The translations under genes and the position numbers were made by a program. Shown one piece after another: positions 7,725-16,750 of a DNA stretch of 64,000 nt. The stretch comes from Methylomicrobium lacus_A (GTDB lineage: Bacteria; Pseudomonadota; Gammaproteobacteria; Methylococcales; Methylomonadaceae), in NCBI RefSeq assembly GCF_041897535.1, contig NZ_CP169217.1, positions 186,001 through 250,000 of the forward strand, in the 5' to 3' direction. The notes below the pieces were generated by a model, which worked only from the letters and a program-made list of their open reading frames with translations, did not search any database and was not told the DNA's origin. Position 1 is the first letter of the stretch, and every line of letters starts with the position of its first letter.

Positions 7725-9893
7725 TCAGGCCCTGACGCGTTCGATTTTGACCACGATAGGCAATTTCTTCAGTCTGCGCATGATCTCGGCCAGATGCACG
7801 CGGTTCTTCACGCTGAGCGTAATCAGGTCGACGCATACCTTTTCGTCCTGATCGACGACGCTGACGTTTTCGATGTTCGAATGCATCTCGGAAATCGCGC
7901 CCAGAATCGTCGCCAGCACGCCGGTGCGGTTCAGCACTTCGAGGCGCAATTCGGCCGGAAACTCGGTGGTCAAATCCTGGCTCCATTCGACATCGAGCCA
8001 GTTGGCCTGTTTTTTCCGGGTATCGTTGCTGTTGTGGCATTCATGATGATGCACGACGATGCCCTTGCCCGGATTGTAAAAGCCGATGATCGAATCGCCC
8101 GGAATCGGCCGGCAGCATTTGGCCAGCGTGATGATCATGCCTTCGGTGCCCTTAATGATCAGCGGCGCGACGCGGGCATGATGGGTTTCTTCCAGTTTGA
8201 CCGCGCCGTGGACGTCGTCCTGGGCAATCCGTTTGGCGACCAGGAACGGCATCTTGTTGCCGAGGCCGATGTCCTCGAGCAGGTCGTCCAGAGACGCTTT
8301 GGCGGTGACTTTGAGCAGTGCCTGAATCCTTGCTTCGTCGATCTGTTCGAGATGCAGATCCATGGCCTGCAATTCTTTTTCGAGCAGGCGGCGGCCCAGC
8401 ATGATCGCTTCCTTGCGGTTGAAATTTTTCAGGTAGCCGCGGATGCTGGAGCGGGCTTTCGCGGTAATCACAAAGTTCAGCCACAACGGGTTCGGCCGCG
8501 CCCAGGAGGCGGTAATGATGTCGACCGTGACGCCGTTTTCGAGCTTGGTTTGCAGCGGCGCCAGTTGCTTGTCGATACGCGCGGAAATGCATTGATTGCC
8601 GATGTCGGTGTGCACCGCATAGGCGAAATCGACCACGGTCGAGCCGCGCGGCACCTTGACGATGTTGCCTTTCGGGGTGAACACGAAGACTTCCTGCGGA
8701 AACAGATCGACCTTCAGGTTTTCGATGAATTCGAGCGAATCGCCGGCCGATTTCTGGATTTCGAGCAAATCCTTCAGCCATTCGTGCGCGCGTTTCTGGA
8801 ATTTTTCGTTTTTTTCGTCGTCGGACTTGTACAGCCAGTGCGCGGCGATGCCCGATTCGGCCATGCGGTGCATTTCGTGCGTGCGGATCTGAATCTCGAC
8901 CGGTACGCCGCCGGGGCCGACCAAGGTCGTATGCAGCGACTGGTAGCCGTTCGCCTTCGGCAGTGCGATATAATCCTTGAAACGGCCCGGTTTCGGGTTG
9001 TAGAGCGAATGCACGACGCCGATCGTCCGGTAGCAGTTGTCGATGTCGTCGACGCAGATGCGGAAAGCATACACATCGAAAATATCCGGCAGCGAGATTT
9101 TTTTCAGCCGCATTTTGGTGTAAATGCTGTACAGATTTTTTTCGCGTCCGGACACTTCGCAAACGATGCCCGCCTGATGCATCCGGCTCTTGATCGCGTT
9201 CTCGACCGTATTGATCGTTTTGAGTCCGTTGCCGCGCGTTTTCTTGACCGCGGCTTTCAGAATCGCATAACGCCGCGGGTACATCGCTTCGAAGCTCAGG
9301 CATTCGAGGTGCTGCTGGATATTGTTCATGCCCAGGCGGTTGGCCAGCGGCGCGTAGATGTCCAGGGTTTCTTTCGCGATGCGCCGTTTCTTTTCCGGCG
9401 GCATCACGCCGAGGGTTTGCATGTTGTGCAGGCGGTCGGCGAGCTTGACCATGATGATCCGCAAATCCCGGGTCATCGCCATGAACATCTTGCGGACGTT
9501 TTCGGCCTGCGCTTCGGCGCGCGAGATGCCGTCGATCTTGGTCAGTTTGGTCACGCCATCGACCAGTTCGGCGACTTCCGGCGTGAACTGGCTGGCCAGT
9601 TCGGCCTTGCTGATCGGGGTGTCTTCGATTACGTCATGCAGGATCGCCGCCATGATGCAGTTGGCGTCCATGCGCATTTCGGCGAGGCTGATCGCGACCG
9701 CGACCGGGTGGCAAATATAGGCTTCGCCGCTTCGGCGGAATTGGCCCGAATGCGCCGAGGCGCCGAATTCATAGGCGCGGACGCATTCGTCGATTTGCGG
9801 CGGTTCGAGATAGCCGTTCAGGATCTCGCACAAACGCCGGACCAGTTTGTCCTGGGGGCGTTCGAGTTCGATCGGATCGGCTATGTCCAACAT
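7725..9893 (-). CDS. spoT: Bifunctional (p)ppGpp synthetase/hydrolase SpoT
   Basis: 722 residues. An HD hydrolase domain occupies about 45-200 (HSGQFRRSGEAYICHPVAVA, then ILHDVIEDT with the HD pair). The synthetase domain follows (YSIYTKM, GRFKDYIALPKANGYQSLHTT, VPVEIQIRTHEMHRMAESGIAAHW), then a TGS domain (LFPQEVFVFTPKGNIVKVPRGSTVVDFAYAVHTDIG), a zinc-finger-like region (CCRPIPGD) and a C-terminal ACT domain. The HD and ED residues look intact, fitting a SpoT rather than a RelA. It is preceded by rpoZ, the usual gammaproteobacterial pairing. Confidence 0.97.
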   Translation of the reverse strand: MLDIADPIELERPQDKLVRRLCEILNGYLEPPQIDECVRAYEFGASAHSGQFRRSGEAYICHPVAVAISLAEMRMDANCIMAAILHDVIEDTPISKAELASQFTPEVAELVDGVTKLTKIDGISRAEAQAENVRKMFMAMTRDLRIIMVKLADRLHNMQTLGVMPPEKKRRIAKETLDIYAPLANRLGMNNIQQHLECLSFEAMYPRRYAILKAAVKKTRGNGLKTINTVENAIKSRMHQAGIVCEVSGREKNLYSIYTKMRLKKISLPDIFDVYAFRICVDDIDNCYRTIGVVHSLYNPKPGRFKDYIALPKANGYQSLHTTLVGPGGVPVEIQIRTHEMHRMAESGIAAHWLYKSDDEKNEKFQKRAHEWLKDLLEIQKSAGDSLEFIENLKVDLFPQEVFVFTPKGNIVKVPRGSTVVDFAYAVHTDIGNQCISARIDKQLAPLQTKLENGVTVDIITASWARPNPLWLNFVITAKARSSIRGYLKNFNRKEAIMLGRRLLEKELQAMDLHLEQIDEARIQALLKVTAKASLDDLLEDIGLGNKMPFLVAKRIAQDDVHGAVKLEETHHARVAPLIIKGTEGMIITLAKCCRPIPGDSIIGFYNPGKGIVVHHHECHNSNDTRKKQANWLDVEWSQDLTTEFPAELRLEVLNRTGVLATILGAISEMHSNIENVSVVDQDEKVCVDLITLSVKNRVHLAEIMRRLKKLPIVVKIERVRA

Positions 9894-9902
9894 AAGTCAG
9901 GT

Positions 9903-10142
9903 TCAGAAGATCGGATTAGGATCGTGGTGCTCGGTAGAGCGGTGCAGGGCATTCACATTGGCCGGCGTGACATGGCCCGCCGCGATTTCGCGCAGGGCGA
10001 CGACGGTGTCCTTGTCCTTGCCGCGCGGCACAAATTCGTCCGCACCGCGCGCAAGTTGGCGCGCGCGCGTTGCCGCGAGCAACACCAGCTTAAAGCGGTT
10101 TTCGACATGTTCCAAACAATCTTCAATCGTAACTCTGGCCAT
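9903..10142 (-). CDS. rpoZ: RNA polymerase omega subunit
   Basis: 79 residues (MARVTIEDCLEHVENRFKLVLLAATRARQLARGA), the normal omega signature and length. Omega assists assembly of beta-prime into RNA polymerase and forms part of a ppGpp-binding site, which fits its linkage to spoT ten bases downstream. AAGGATACCG precedes the ATG. It heads the rpoZ-spoT-ridA-recG-ubiC run. Confidence 0.96.
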   Translation of the reverse strand: MARVTIEDCLEHVENRFKLVLLAATRARQLARGADEFVPRGKDKDTVVALREIAAGHVTPANVNALHRSTEHHDPNPIF

Positions 10143-10298
10143 CGGTATCCTTAAGTGTTGATGTCAATCGGTCTGGCTGTTTGACCAGAGCGAACGACAA
10201 TGGGTTTCTTTCTTTTTTGATCAGTGCGTTACAAAACGCTTGCAGCCATTATATTAGCAATAATGGAATATTAGCAATATTGAACGTTTAATGATAGG

Positions 10299-10383
10299 AC
10301 AGCCTCGATCGTGCACCGAGGCTGTGCATGCGGTTGAGCATCACCCCGCCTTCGTATCTACTGGGAATAAGGCCGGGTGATGC
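10299..10383. terminator. Two hairpins between pgk and rpoZ
   Basis: Hairpin 1 has a perfect 9-bp stem, ACAGCCTCG (10299-10307) with CGAGGCTGT (10317-10325). Hairpin 2 has 15-base arms at 10338-10352 and 10369-10383 with one mismatch. Both lie just downstream of the pgk stop (10407, minus strand), where a terminator is expected. Neither is followed by a clear U-tract in that direction, so they may be processing or attenuation structures instead. Confidence 0.5.
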
Positions 10384-10406
10384 GGGTACAGCAAAGTACG
10401 AAGCGT

Positions 10407-11582
10407 TTATTCGCCGCGCGTTTTCAAAATCGCAACGGCCGGCAATTCCTTGCCTTCGAGGAATTCCAGGAAAGCGCCGCCGCCGGTCGAGGTGTAGGAC
10501 ACTTTGTCGCTGATGCCGTATTTGTCGATCGCGGCCAGCGTATCGCCGCCGCCGGCGATGGAGAACGCAGGGGACTCTGCGATCGCTTCGGCCAGAGCCT
10601 TGGTGCCGCCGCCGAACTGGTCGAATTCGAACACGCCGACCGGGCCGTTCCAGACGATCGTTTTGGCGGAAGTCAAAATCTCGGCGTACTGCTTCGCGGT
10701 TTCAGGCCCGATGTCCATGATCAGGTCGTCTTCGGCCACTTCGCTGACTTTTTTGACGGTCGCTTCCGCGGTTTCGGAGAATTCCTTCGCGCAGACCACG
10801 TCGACGGGAACCGGAATGTCGGAGCCGTTTTGCTTGGCCAGCGCGATCAGTTGCTTGGCTTCGCCGATCAGGTCGGGTTCATACAGCGATTTGCCGACCG
10901 GGAAGCCGGCCGCCGCGATGAAGGTGTTCGCGATGCCGCCGCCGACGATCAATTGATCGACTTTTTCGGACAATGTTTTCAACACGGTCAGTTTGGTCGA
11001 AACCTTCGAGCCGCCGACGATCGCGACCAGCGGTTTGGCCGGGGTTTCGAGCGCCCGGCCCAGCGCATCGAGTTCGCTGGCCAAGAGCGGGCCTGCGCAG
11101 GCGACCTTGGCGAACTTCGCGACGCTGTGCGTCGAGGCTTGCGCGCGGTGCGCGGTGCCGAATGCATCCATCACGAACACGTCGCAGAGCGCGGCCATCT
11201 TTTGGCCCAGTTCGTCCTTGTTCTTGCCTTCGCCGGCATTGAAGCGGACGTTTTCGCACAACACGACTTCGCCGGGTTGAATCTCTATGCCGTCGATCCA
11301 GTCTTTTTCGAGGCGCACCGGCTTGCCGAGCAGTTCGGCCAGGCGTTCTGCAACCGGCTTCAACGAGGACGCTTCATCATAGACGCCTTCTTCAGGACGG
11401 CCGAGATGCGACATCAGCATTACCGCCGCGCCTTTCTCCAAGGCCTCTACGATGGTCGGCACGCTGGCTTGAATGCGGATATCGCTGGTGACTTTGCCGT
11501 TCTTGACCGGTACGTTCAAATCCTGACGAATCAATACGCGTTTGCCGGACAAGTCCAGATCAGCCATTCTTTTTACTGACAT
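10407..11582 (-). CDS. pgk: Phosphoglycerate kinase
   Basis: 391 residues from ATG 11582 (MSVKRMADLDLSGKRVLIRQDLNVP), with GAGAGAG before the start. The frame stays open far upstream, but that part overlaps nadK and recN antisense and is not coding. The enzyme makes ATP from 1,3-bisphosphoglycerate. Visible marks: RQDLNVP, SHLGRP, ENVRFNAGE, DAFGTAHRAQAST, GGSKVSTKL, WNGPVGVFE and the nucleotide loop GGGDT. It is divergent from nadK. Confidence 0.97.
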   Translation of the reverse strand: MSVKRMADLDLSGKRVLIRQDLNVPVKNGKVTSDIRIQASVPTIVEALEKGAAVMLMSHLGRPEEGVYDEASSLKPVAERLAELLGKPVRLEKDWIDGIEIQPGEVVLCENVRFNAGEGKNKDELGQKMAALCDVFVMDAFGTAHRAQASTHSVAKFAKVACAGPLLASELDALGRALETPAKPLVAIVGGSKVSTKLTVLKTLSEKVDQLIVGGGIANTFIAAAGFPVGKSLYEPDLIGEAKQLIALAKQNGSDIPVPVDVVCAKEFSETAEATVKKVSEVAEDDLIMDIGPETAKQYAEILTSAKTIVWNGPVGVFEFDQFGGGTKALAEAIAESPAFSIAGGGDTLAAIDKYGISDKVSYTSTGGGAFLEFLEGKELPAVAILKTRGE

Positions 11583-11698
11583 ATTACTCTCTCTTCGTTT
11601 AAGTAGGTGGCGAATCGGATTATTATAAAATATCGGGGGCGTATTCGTCTTGTTTGCATTAATTCTTGCATAACGCGAGTGTCGCAACGATTTTTTTG

Positions 11699-11704
11699 TA
11701 TAAT
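11699..11704 (+). promoter_or_regulatory. Putative -10 element for nadK
   Basis: A perfect TATAAT at 11699-11704 lies 28 bp before the nadK start in the pgk-nadK divergent spacer, preceded by a T-rich stretch (TTTTTTTG). No good -35 hexamer is found 16-18 bp upstream, so the promoter may be weak or activator-dependent. Confidence 0.4.
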
Positions 11705-11732
11705 CGCCTGCTTTACCGGCAATCTTCCTGCA

Positions 11733-12608
11733 ATGCGGACTTCCTTCGACACCATCGGCATCATCGGCAAACCCAGCGATCCCAGCATTGCCGGGACCTT
11801 GGCGCTGATTTACGAGTATTTGCTCCAGGCGGGTTATCGGGTGATCATCGCCGCGGACAGCGCCGAATTTATTCGCGGCAAGGCCGCCGTGGCGGTGGCG
11901 ACGGAGCAAATCGGCCGGCATTGCGACCTGGTCATCGCGGTCGGCGGCGACGGCACCTTTCTGTCTGCCGCGCGCGCGATCGTGAATTACGGCATCCCGC
12001 TGATCGGGGTCAATCTCGGCCGGGTGGGCTTTCTGGTCGATATTTCGCCGGATGAATTGCCGGCACGCCTCGAAGCGACCCTGCAGGGCCATTACAAGGC
12101 AGAAGAACGCTATTTCCTGCGCGCGAAGATCATCCGCGAAGGTCAGGTCATTCACGAAGAGATCGCGCTGAACGAAGTCGCGGTGCACCGCTGGATCACG
12201 CCGAGCATGATCGAGATCGTGACCCAAATCGACGGCGTGTTCCTGAATTCGCAGCGTTCCGACGGCCTGATCATTTCGACGCCGACCGGCTCGACCGCTT
12301 ATGCGCTGTCCGCGGGCGGGCCGATTCTGTCGCCGTCGCTGAATGCCTTGGTGCTGGTGCCGTTGAATCCGCACACGATGTCGAATCGGCCGATCGTGAT
12401 CGAAGGCGGCGCCGAGATCGAACTGAGCTTCTGCCAGACCAAGCAGATTCAGGCCCTGGTCACCTGCGATCATTTGCAGATCCCTGACGTGTTGATCAGC
12501 GACAGGATTCTGATCAAGAAAGACCCGAAACCGATTAAAATTCTGCACCCGGAAGATCATGATTTTTTCCAGGTCCTCCGCACAAAATTGAACTGGAGCA
12601 ACGGTTGA
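11733..12608 (+). CDS. nadK: NAD kinase
   Basis: 291 residues from ATG 11733 (MRTSFDTIGIIGKP); an upstream in-frame start would add 42 atypical residues. It phosphorylates NAD to NADP. The catalytic GGDG motif is at about 69-72 (VIAVGGDGTFLSAAR), with LGRVGFL, the NE/D substrate motif (ALNEVAVHR), and the STPTGSTAYALSAGGPI motif that binds the diphosphate. The stop is seven bases before recN, which suggests a nadK-recN-agmatine deiminase operon. Confidence 0.95.
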   Translation: MRTSFDTIGIIGKPSDPSIAGTLALIYEYLLQAGYRVIIAADSAEFIRGKAAVAVATEQIGRHCDLVIAVGGDGTFLSAARAIVNYGIPLIGVNLGRVGFLVDISPDELPARLEATLQGHYKAEERYFLRAKIIREGQVIHEEIALNEVAVHRWITPSMIEIVTQIDGVFLNSQRSDGLIISTPTGSTAYALSAGGPILSPSLNALVLVPLNPHTMSNRPIVIEGGAEIELSFCQTKQIQALVTCDHLQIPDVLISDRILIKKDPKPIKILHPEDHDFFQVLRTKLNWSNG

Positions 12609-12615
12609 GAGCCCC

Positions 12616-14295
12616 ATGCTGTTGAATTTGACTATTATCGATCTGGCCGTCGTGAAGGCGCTCGATCTCGATCTTGAAAAAGGCATGTCGGTGTTGACCG
12701 GCGAAACCGGGGCCGGCAAGTCGATCCTGTTGACTGCGCTCGGGCTTGCGCTCGGCGACCGCGCCGATTCCGGCTATGTGCGCCCGGAAGCGAAGCGCGC
12801 CGAAATCAACCTCGAATTCGATCTCGGCGATGCGCCGCTCGCGCGCGACTGGCTGGTCGAAAACGAACTCGATGACGGCGAGCATTGCCTGATCCGCCGG
12901 GTCGTGAACGAAGACGGCCGCTCGAAGGCTTACATCAACAACCGTCCGGTCACCCTGCAATCGCTTCAGGAACTCAGCGAAAAACTGGTCGAGATTCACG
13001 GCCAGCACGCGCATCTGCGGCTGCTCGGCGCGGACGAACAACGCCGCCTGCTCGATGCGTTCGCGAAAAACCAGCCCTTGCTCGACCGGTTGAATGCGTC
13101 ATACCGGCAATGGCATCAGGCGCACCGGGAACTGGCCGCGCTGAAGAAAGCCAGTCTCGATCACAGCGAGCGCGAGGAACTGCTGCGGTACCAACTGGAC
13201 GAGCTGAGCCAGCTCGATCTGGCGCATTTCGATTATCAGGCCTTGTCCGACGAACACAGCAAACTGGCCAATCTCGGCCAGATTCTCAGCGCGGGCCAGC
13301 AGCAGATCGATGTGCTGTATGAAAACGATCAGGTATCGGTGATCCGGATGCTCGGTCACTGCGTGAACGAACTGAATCATCTGTCCCGCTTCGCGACGGA
13401 ACTGAACAGCGTCTGCTCGCTGCTCTCGGAAGCGCAGATTCAGATCGAGGAAGCCGCGCTGGAACTGCGCCGCTTTCTGGAGTCGCAGGAAGCCGATCCG
13501 AAACGCCTGGAAGACCTCGAAAACCAGATCGGCGTGATCCAGAGCCTGAGCCGGAAGCATCATGTCGCGCCCGAGGAACTGCCGGAACTGGCGCAAAAGC
13601 TCGCGCACGAACTCGACAATCTGACGCACAGCGAAGAAAGGATAGGAACGCTCGAAGCGGATGTGGCGAAATTTCTCGATCAATACCGGCAACTGGCCGC
13701 CGAGCTGAGCGAAAAACGCGGGCAGGCGGCGACCCGGCTCGGCCAGCAGATTTCGGGGATGATCAAGGAACTCGGCATGCCGCAAGGCGAATTCCGGGTC
13801 GAATTGACAGGACTCGACGGCAACGAACCGAAAACGAACGGCCTCGACAAGATCGAGTTTCTGGTCAGCGCGAATCCCGGCATGCCGCCGAAGCCGCTGG
13901 CGAAGGTCGCATCGGGCGGCGAGCTGGCGCGGATCAGTCTCGCGATTCAGGTCACCACGTCGAGCGACAAGACCACGCCGACGATGATCTTCGACGAGGT
14001 CGATTCGGGCATCGGCGGCGGCATCGCCGAGATCGTCGGCCAGAAGCTCAGAAGCCTGAGCCATAACCGCCAGGTCATGTGCGTGACGCATCTGCCGCAG
14101 GTCGCCGCGCAAGCGCATCACCATCTGTTCGTCGCGAAAAACCAGCAGACCGACATCACCTCATCGACCGTGCGCGTGCTCGAAGACGAGGAACGCGTGC
14201 TCGAAGTCGCCCGCATGCTGGGCGGCGTCAATCTTACCGACAACACCCTGGCGCACGCCAGGGAAATGCTAACCTTAGGAAACTCACACCAATGA
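12616..14295 (+). CDS. recN: DNA repair protein RecN
   Basis: 559 residues. This SMC-like ATPase acts in double-strand break repair. Walker A is GETGAGKS (about 29-36). A central coiled coil covers roughly 160-370, with many E/L/Q heptads. The ABC signature is ASGGELARISLAIQ and Walker B is TMIFDEVDSGIGGG (about 455-468), followed by the THLPQVAAQAHHH D/H-loop region. It overlaps the next gene by four bases (ATGA). nadK-recN adjacency is common in gammaproteobacteria. Confidence 0.97.
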   Translation: MLLNLTIIDLAVVKALDLDLEKGMSVLTGETGAGKSILLTALGLALGDRADSGYVRPEAKRAEINLEFDLGDAPLARDWLVENELDDGEHCLIRRVVNEDGRSKAYINNRPVTLQSLQELSEKLVEIHGQHAHLRLLGADEQRRLLDAFAKNQPLLDRLNASYRQWHQAHRELAALKKASLDHSEREELLRYQLDELSQLDLAHFDYQALSDEHSKLANLGQILSAGQQQIDVLYENDQVSVIRMLGHCVNELNHLSRFATELNSVCSLLSEAQIQIEEAALELRRFLESQEADPKRLEDLENQIGVIQSLSRKHHVAPEELPELAQKLAHELDNLTHSEERIGTLEADVAKFLDQYRQLAAELSEKRGQAATRLGQQISGMIKELGMPQGEFRVELTGLDGNEPKTNGLDKIEFLVSANPGMPPKPLAKVASGGELARISLAIQVTTSSDKTTPTMIFDEVDSGIGGGIAEIVGQKLRSLSHNRQVMCVTHLPQVAAQAHHHLFVAKNQQTDITSSTVRVLEDEERVLEVARMLGGVNLTDNTLAHAREMLTLGNSHQ

Positions 14296-15308
14296 TCCGC
14301 TTTCCAGCCGAATGGGAACCCCAATCCGCCGTTTTGATCGCCTGGCCGCATGAGACCGGCGATTTCATTCATCTCGAAGAAGTCGAGACCTCTTACCATT
14401 TCATCGCCGAAACGATCAGTCAATATGAAAAGCTGTTCATCGTCTGCCGCGATCAGGAGCACGAAAGCCGCATCCGCGGACTGATCGAAAGCAACGACAA
14501 CATCGTCTTCATCCACGCGAAGGTCAACGACATCTGGGTCCGCGACACGGTGTTCCTGACCGTCGAGGAAGACGGCAAGCCGCTGCTGTTGAATCTGCGC
14601 TTCAACGGCTGGGGCGAGAAATATCCGCACGACGACGACAATGCGCTGAATCAAAAACTGCTGGCGTCACCGGCTTTCGAAGGCGTCAGAAGTCTCGATA
14701 TCGACTTCATCCTCGAAGGCGGCAGCGTCGAAAGCGACGGCAGGGATACGATCATGACGACCCGCCAGTGCCTGCTGAATCCAAACCGCAACAAGGAGCT
14801 CAGCAAACACGAGATCGCGCGCCAGCTCGGCCTGAGCTTCGGCGCAGCCCGTGTGTTCTGGATCGATCAGCCGAACCTGCCCGGCGACGACACCGACGCA
14901 CATATCGACACATTGGCGCGGTTTTGCAGCTTTGATACGATCGCCTATACCGCATCGGATGACGAAACCAATCCGCAATACGACAGTCTGAAAAATATGG
15001 AAAACCAGCTGCAGGCACTGCGCACGCGCGGCAACAAGCCGTATCGATTGGTTCCCCTGCCATTGCCGAAAGCGCTCTTCGACGAAGACGGCCGCCAACT
15101 GCCGGCCAATTACTCGAACTTCCTGATCATCAATCAGGCGGTGATGGTGCCGGTCTACGACGACCCTATGGATGCGGTGGCGTTGGAACGTCTGGCCGGC
15201 TGTTTCCCCGAGCACAAGATCATCCCGACGCCCTGCCGGCCTCTGGTGCATCAGTACGGCAGCCTGCATTGCATGACGATGCAGTTTCCGGCCGGCGTAT
15301 TTAAATAG
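14292..15308 (+). CDS. aguA: Agmatine deiminase / peptidyl-arginine deiminase family
   Basis: 338 residues from ATG 14292, which overlaps the recN stop as ATGA. An AGGA lies about ten bases upstream inside recN. Family marks are WEPQSAVLIAWPHE (N-terminal propeller blade), VRDTVFL, LEGGSVESDGRDTIMTT, DDTDAHIDTLARF and the catalytic cysteine near the end (GSLHCMTMQFP, about residue 326). It hydrolyses agmatine to N-carbamoylputrescine and ammonia in polyamine synthesis. No N-carbamoylputrescine amidase gene is adjacent, so the pathway partner is elsewhere. Coupling to a DNA repair gene is odd. The gene symbol is by family only. Confidence 0.85.
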   Translation: MIRFPAEWEPQSAVLIAWPHETGDFIHLEEVETSYHFIAETISQYEKLFIVCRDQEHESRIRGLIESNDNIVFIHAKVNDIWVRDTVFLTVEEDGKPLLLNLRFNGWGEKYPHDDDNALNQKLLASPAFEGVRSLDIDFILEGGSVESDGRDTIMTTRQCLLNPNRNKELSKHEIARQLGLSFGAARVFWIDQPNLPGDDTDAHIDTLARFCSFDTIAYTASDDETNPQYDSLKNMENQLQALRTRGNKPYRLVPLPLPKALFDEDGRQLPANYSNFLIINQAVMVPVYDDPMDAVALERLAGCFPEHKIIPTPCRPLVHQYGSLHCMTMQFPAGVFK

Positions 15309-15332
15309 GCGTTGATCTGTCAATGCTTTATC

Positions 15333-15370
15333 GACGGCAAACGCTCATCCGTTTGCCGTCCTGTCTTTTT
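15333..15370 (+). terminator. Intrinsic terminator after the deiminase gene
   Basis: A perfect 11-bp stem GACGGCAAACG (15333-15343) with CGTTTGCCGTC (15350-15360) and a 6-base loop, followed by CTGTCTTTTT. This is a textbook rho-independent terminator ending the nadK-recN-deiminase transcript. Confidence 0.88.
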
Positions 15371-15381
15371 GGGAGAGTCTC

Positions 15382-15717
15382 ATGAAATTGCTGGCTTCAA
15401 CCCTGATCCTGCTCGCTTTCCTCGGATTTCTGGCCTATACCAATCCGAGCATGGACAGCTATGACCAATTCATCAATCAGCGCATTCTCGATAAAGCCGG
15501 GCAAGCCAAAGATCCGCTTCAAGGCATGATCGGCTCCGTGCTGGGCGGGGTAGCGTCCAGGCTGATGGTCCAGCAAACGGAACGAAAGGATTATATTATT
15601 TTCAGCGCCTACGATACCGTGATCGGCAACAGCCATATCCGCGCGATCGGCCTTGTGAATCATTTTTACCTGACCGAAGACCAGGTTTTCAAGGATCAGG
15701 CACTTCAATCCCCATAA
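15382..15717 (+). CDS. DUF4359-like small exported or membrane protein
   Basis: 111 residues. An N-terminal hydrophobic signal or anchor (MKLLASTLILLAFLGFLAYTNPS) leads into MDSYDQFINQRILDKA and a soluble region ending in YDTVIGNSHIRAIGLVNHFYLTEDQ. The YTNPSMDSYxxFI opening matches the DUF4359 family, which has no assigned function. A good GGGAGA ribosome site precedes ATG 15382, just after the terminator, so it has its own promoter or read-through. Confidence 0.72.
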   Translation: MKLLASTLILLAFLGFLAYTNPSMDSYDQFINQRILDKAGQAKDPLQGMIGSVLGGVASRLMVQQTERKDYIIFSAYDTVIGNSHIRAIGLVNHFYLTEDQVFKDQALQSP

Positions 15718-15819
15718 AATGAACCATCCTCAGCCGCTCGAAGTCGTAGGTCTACAGTTGTATCCTCTATTTCAGCGCTTTGCGGCAGCATAAAGCCCTC
15801 ATTCAGGCGAGGAGCGGTC

Positions 15820-16344
15820 ATGAACAAACATTTGCAATCAGTCAGAGAATACCGCGCAAAATTCGGCTTTCCGGCGGAAGGCCATATTTCCGACATGGCT
15901 ATCGTGATGCGGCAGGCCTGGTTGATGGAGGCGGGCAAGCAGGCGCTGCTGGCGATCAAACAGGGCGACATGGCCGAAATTCTGACCCGGCTGACCGCTT
16001 TGGTCTATCTGGGCTTGAATGCGATCGCTCAGCAAGGCTGCGAATTCGAGGTGGACGAGCAGCCGGTATTCTGGCGGCATGACGGCACGGTGCTGTCGCT
16101 GATGCGAGTGATCAGCGAACGCATCCATGCCTGCTCCTCAGGACACTGCAAAGATTATTCTGAGCTGTATTGCGTCACGGCGCAATTAACCGGCAGCTTC
16201 TTGAATGCGGATTTCGACAAGGCGTTCAGCGCGTTTCACCTGCATCAAATGGAAACGGGGACAGCTTACGGGCAAGGTGTCGAAAATCGGGGCGAAGTCG
16301 ACTGGACCAAGCTGCCCGATTTGAGCGATTGCCTTTATGAGTGA
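15820..16344 (+). CDS. Hypothetical helical protein, possibly MazG/PRA-PH-like
   Basis: 174 residues with GGAG before ATG 15820. It is mostly alpha-helical and without a signal peptide. The stretch GHISDMAIVMRQAWLMEAGKQALLAIKQGDMAEILTRLTALVYLGLNAIAQQG resembles the E-x-D helical core of all-alpha NTP pyrophosphohydrolases, but the classic EExxE metal motif is not clear. The C-terminal half has two cysteines (CSSGHCKDYSELYC). The function is not recognised; the pyrophosphohydrolase idea is tentative. Confidence 0.6.
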   Translation: MNKHLQSVREYRAKFGFPAEGHISDMAIVMRQAWLMEAGKQALLAIKQGDMAEILTRLTALVYLGLNAIAQQGCEFEVDEQPVFWRHDGTVLSLMRVISERIHACSSGHCKDYSELYCVTAQLTGSFLNADFDKAFSAFHLHQMETGTAYGQGVENRGEVDWTKLPDLSDCLYE

Positions 16345-16347
16345 CGC

Positions 16348-16746
16348 TCATTCAAAAGCAAGCCCCGCCTTTCTCCAGGCCTTGGCGCCGCCTTCCAGAT
16401 TGAATAAGTTACGGTAACCCAATTCATAAAGCGATCTCGCCGCCGCATTGCCCATCGGGCCGCCTTCGCAATAGAGGTAGATCGGTGTGTTTTTATCTTG
16501 GGGCAGTTTGTCCTGGTATTTCGCGACGTCGTCGTAGGGAATGAAAAGGTCGGTGCCCATGATGTGCCGCTGCTGGGGCGTGTGCACGTCAACCAGCAAA
16601 ATATCGGCATTTTGCATGGTCCGGTTTAATTCGTCAGCGGATATCGTTTTGACATAGTCCGGTTTTTGGAAATTGCATCCCGCAACGCAGACAAGCATCG
16701 CGATAACGGCACAGGATTTTTTCATTAGGGTCGTTTTGTCGTTCAT
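16348..16746 (-). CDS. Rhodanese-like lipoprotein
   Basis: 132 residues. The signal peptide ends in a lipobox VAGC with Cys24 as the lipid-bearing residue. The rhodanese domain follows: ILLVDVHTPQQRHIMGT, then the active-site loop with Cys93 (YLYCEGGPMGNAAARSLYELGY) and NLFNLEGGAKAWRKAG. It would be a periplasm-facing sulfur transferase or thiol protein. An alternative start eight codons in (16725, MKKSCAVIAM) gives a more usual signal peptide. It lies four bases after the preceding lipoprotein gene, so they form an operon. Confidence 0.85.
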   Translation of the reverse strand: MNDKTTLMKKSCAVIAMLVCVAGCNFQKPDYVKTISADELNRTMQNADILLVDVHTPQQRHIMGTDLFIPYDDVAKYQDKLPQDKNTPIYLYCEGGPMGNAAARSLYELGYRNLFNLEGGAKAWRKAGLAFE

Positions 16747-16750
16747 AAAA

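Noticed and set aside
7707..10154. A very long plus-strand open frame opposite spoT
   Set aside because: It is the antisense of spoT and rpoZ in GC-rich DNA. Its product is rich in His, Arg, Phe and Asp and shows no domain, while the minus strand encodes clear SpoT and omega proteins.
11583..12719. N-terminal extension of pgk by about 380 codons
   Set aside because: The extra part runs antisense through nadK and recN. The family N-terminus and a ribosome site place the start at 11582.
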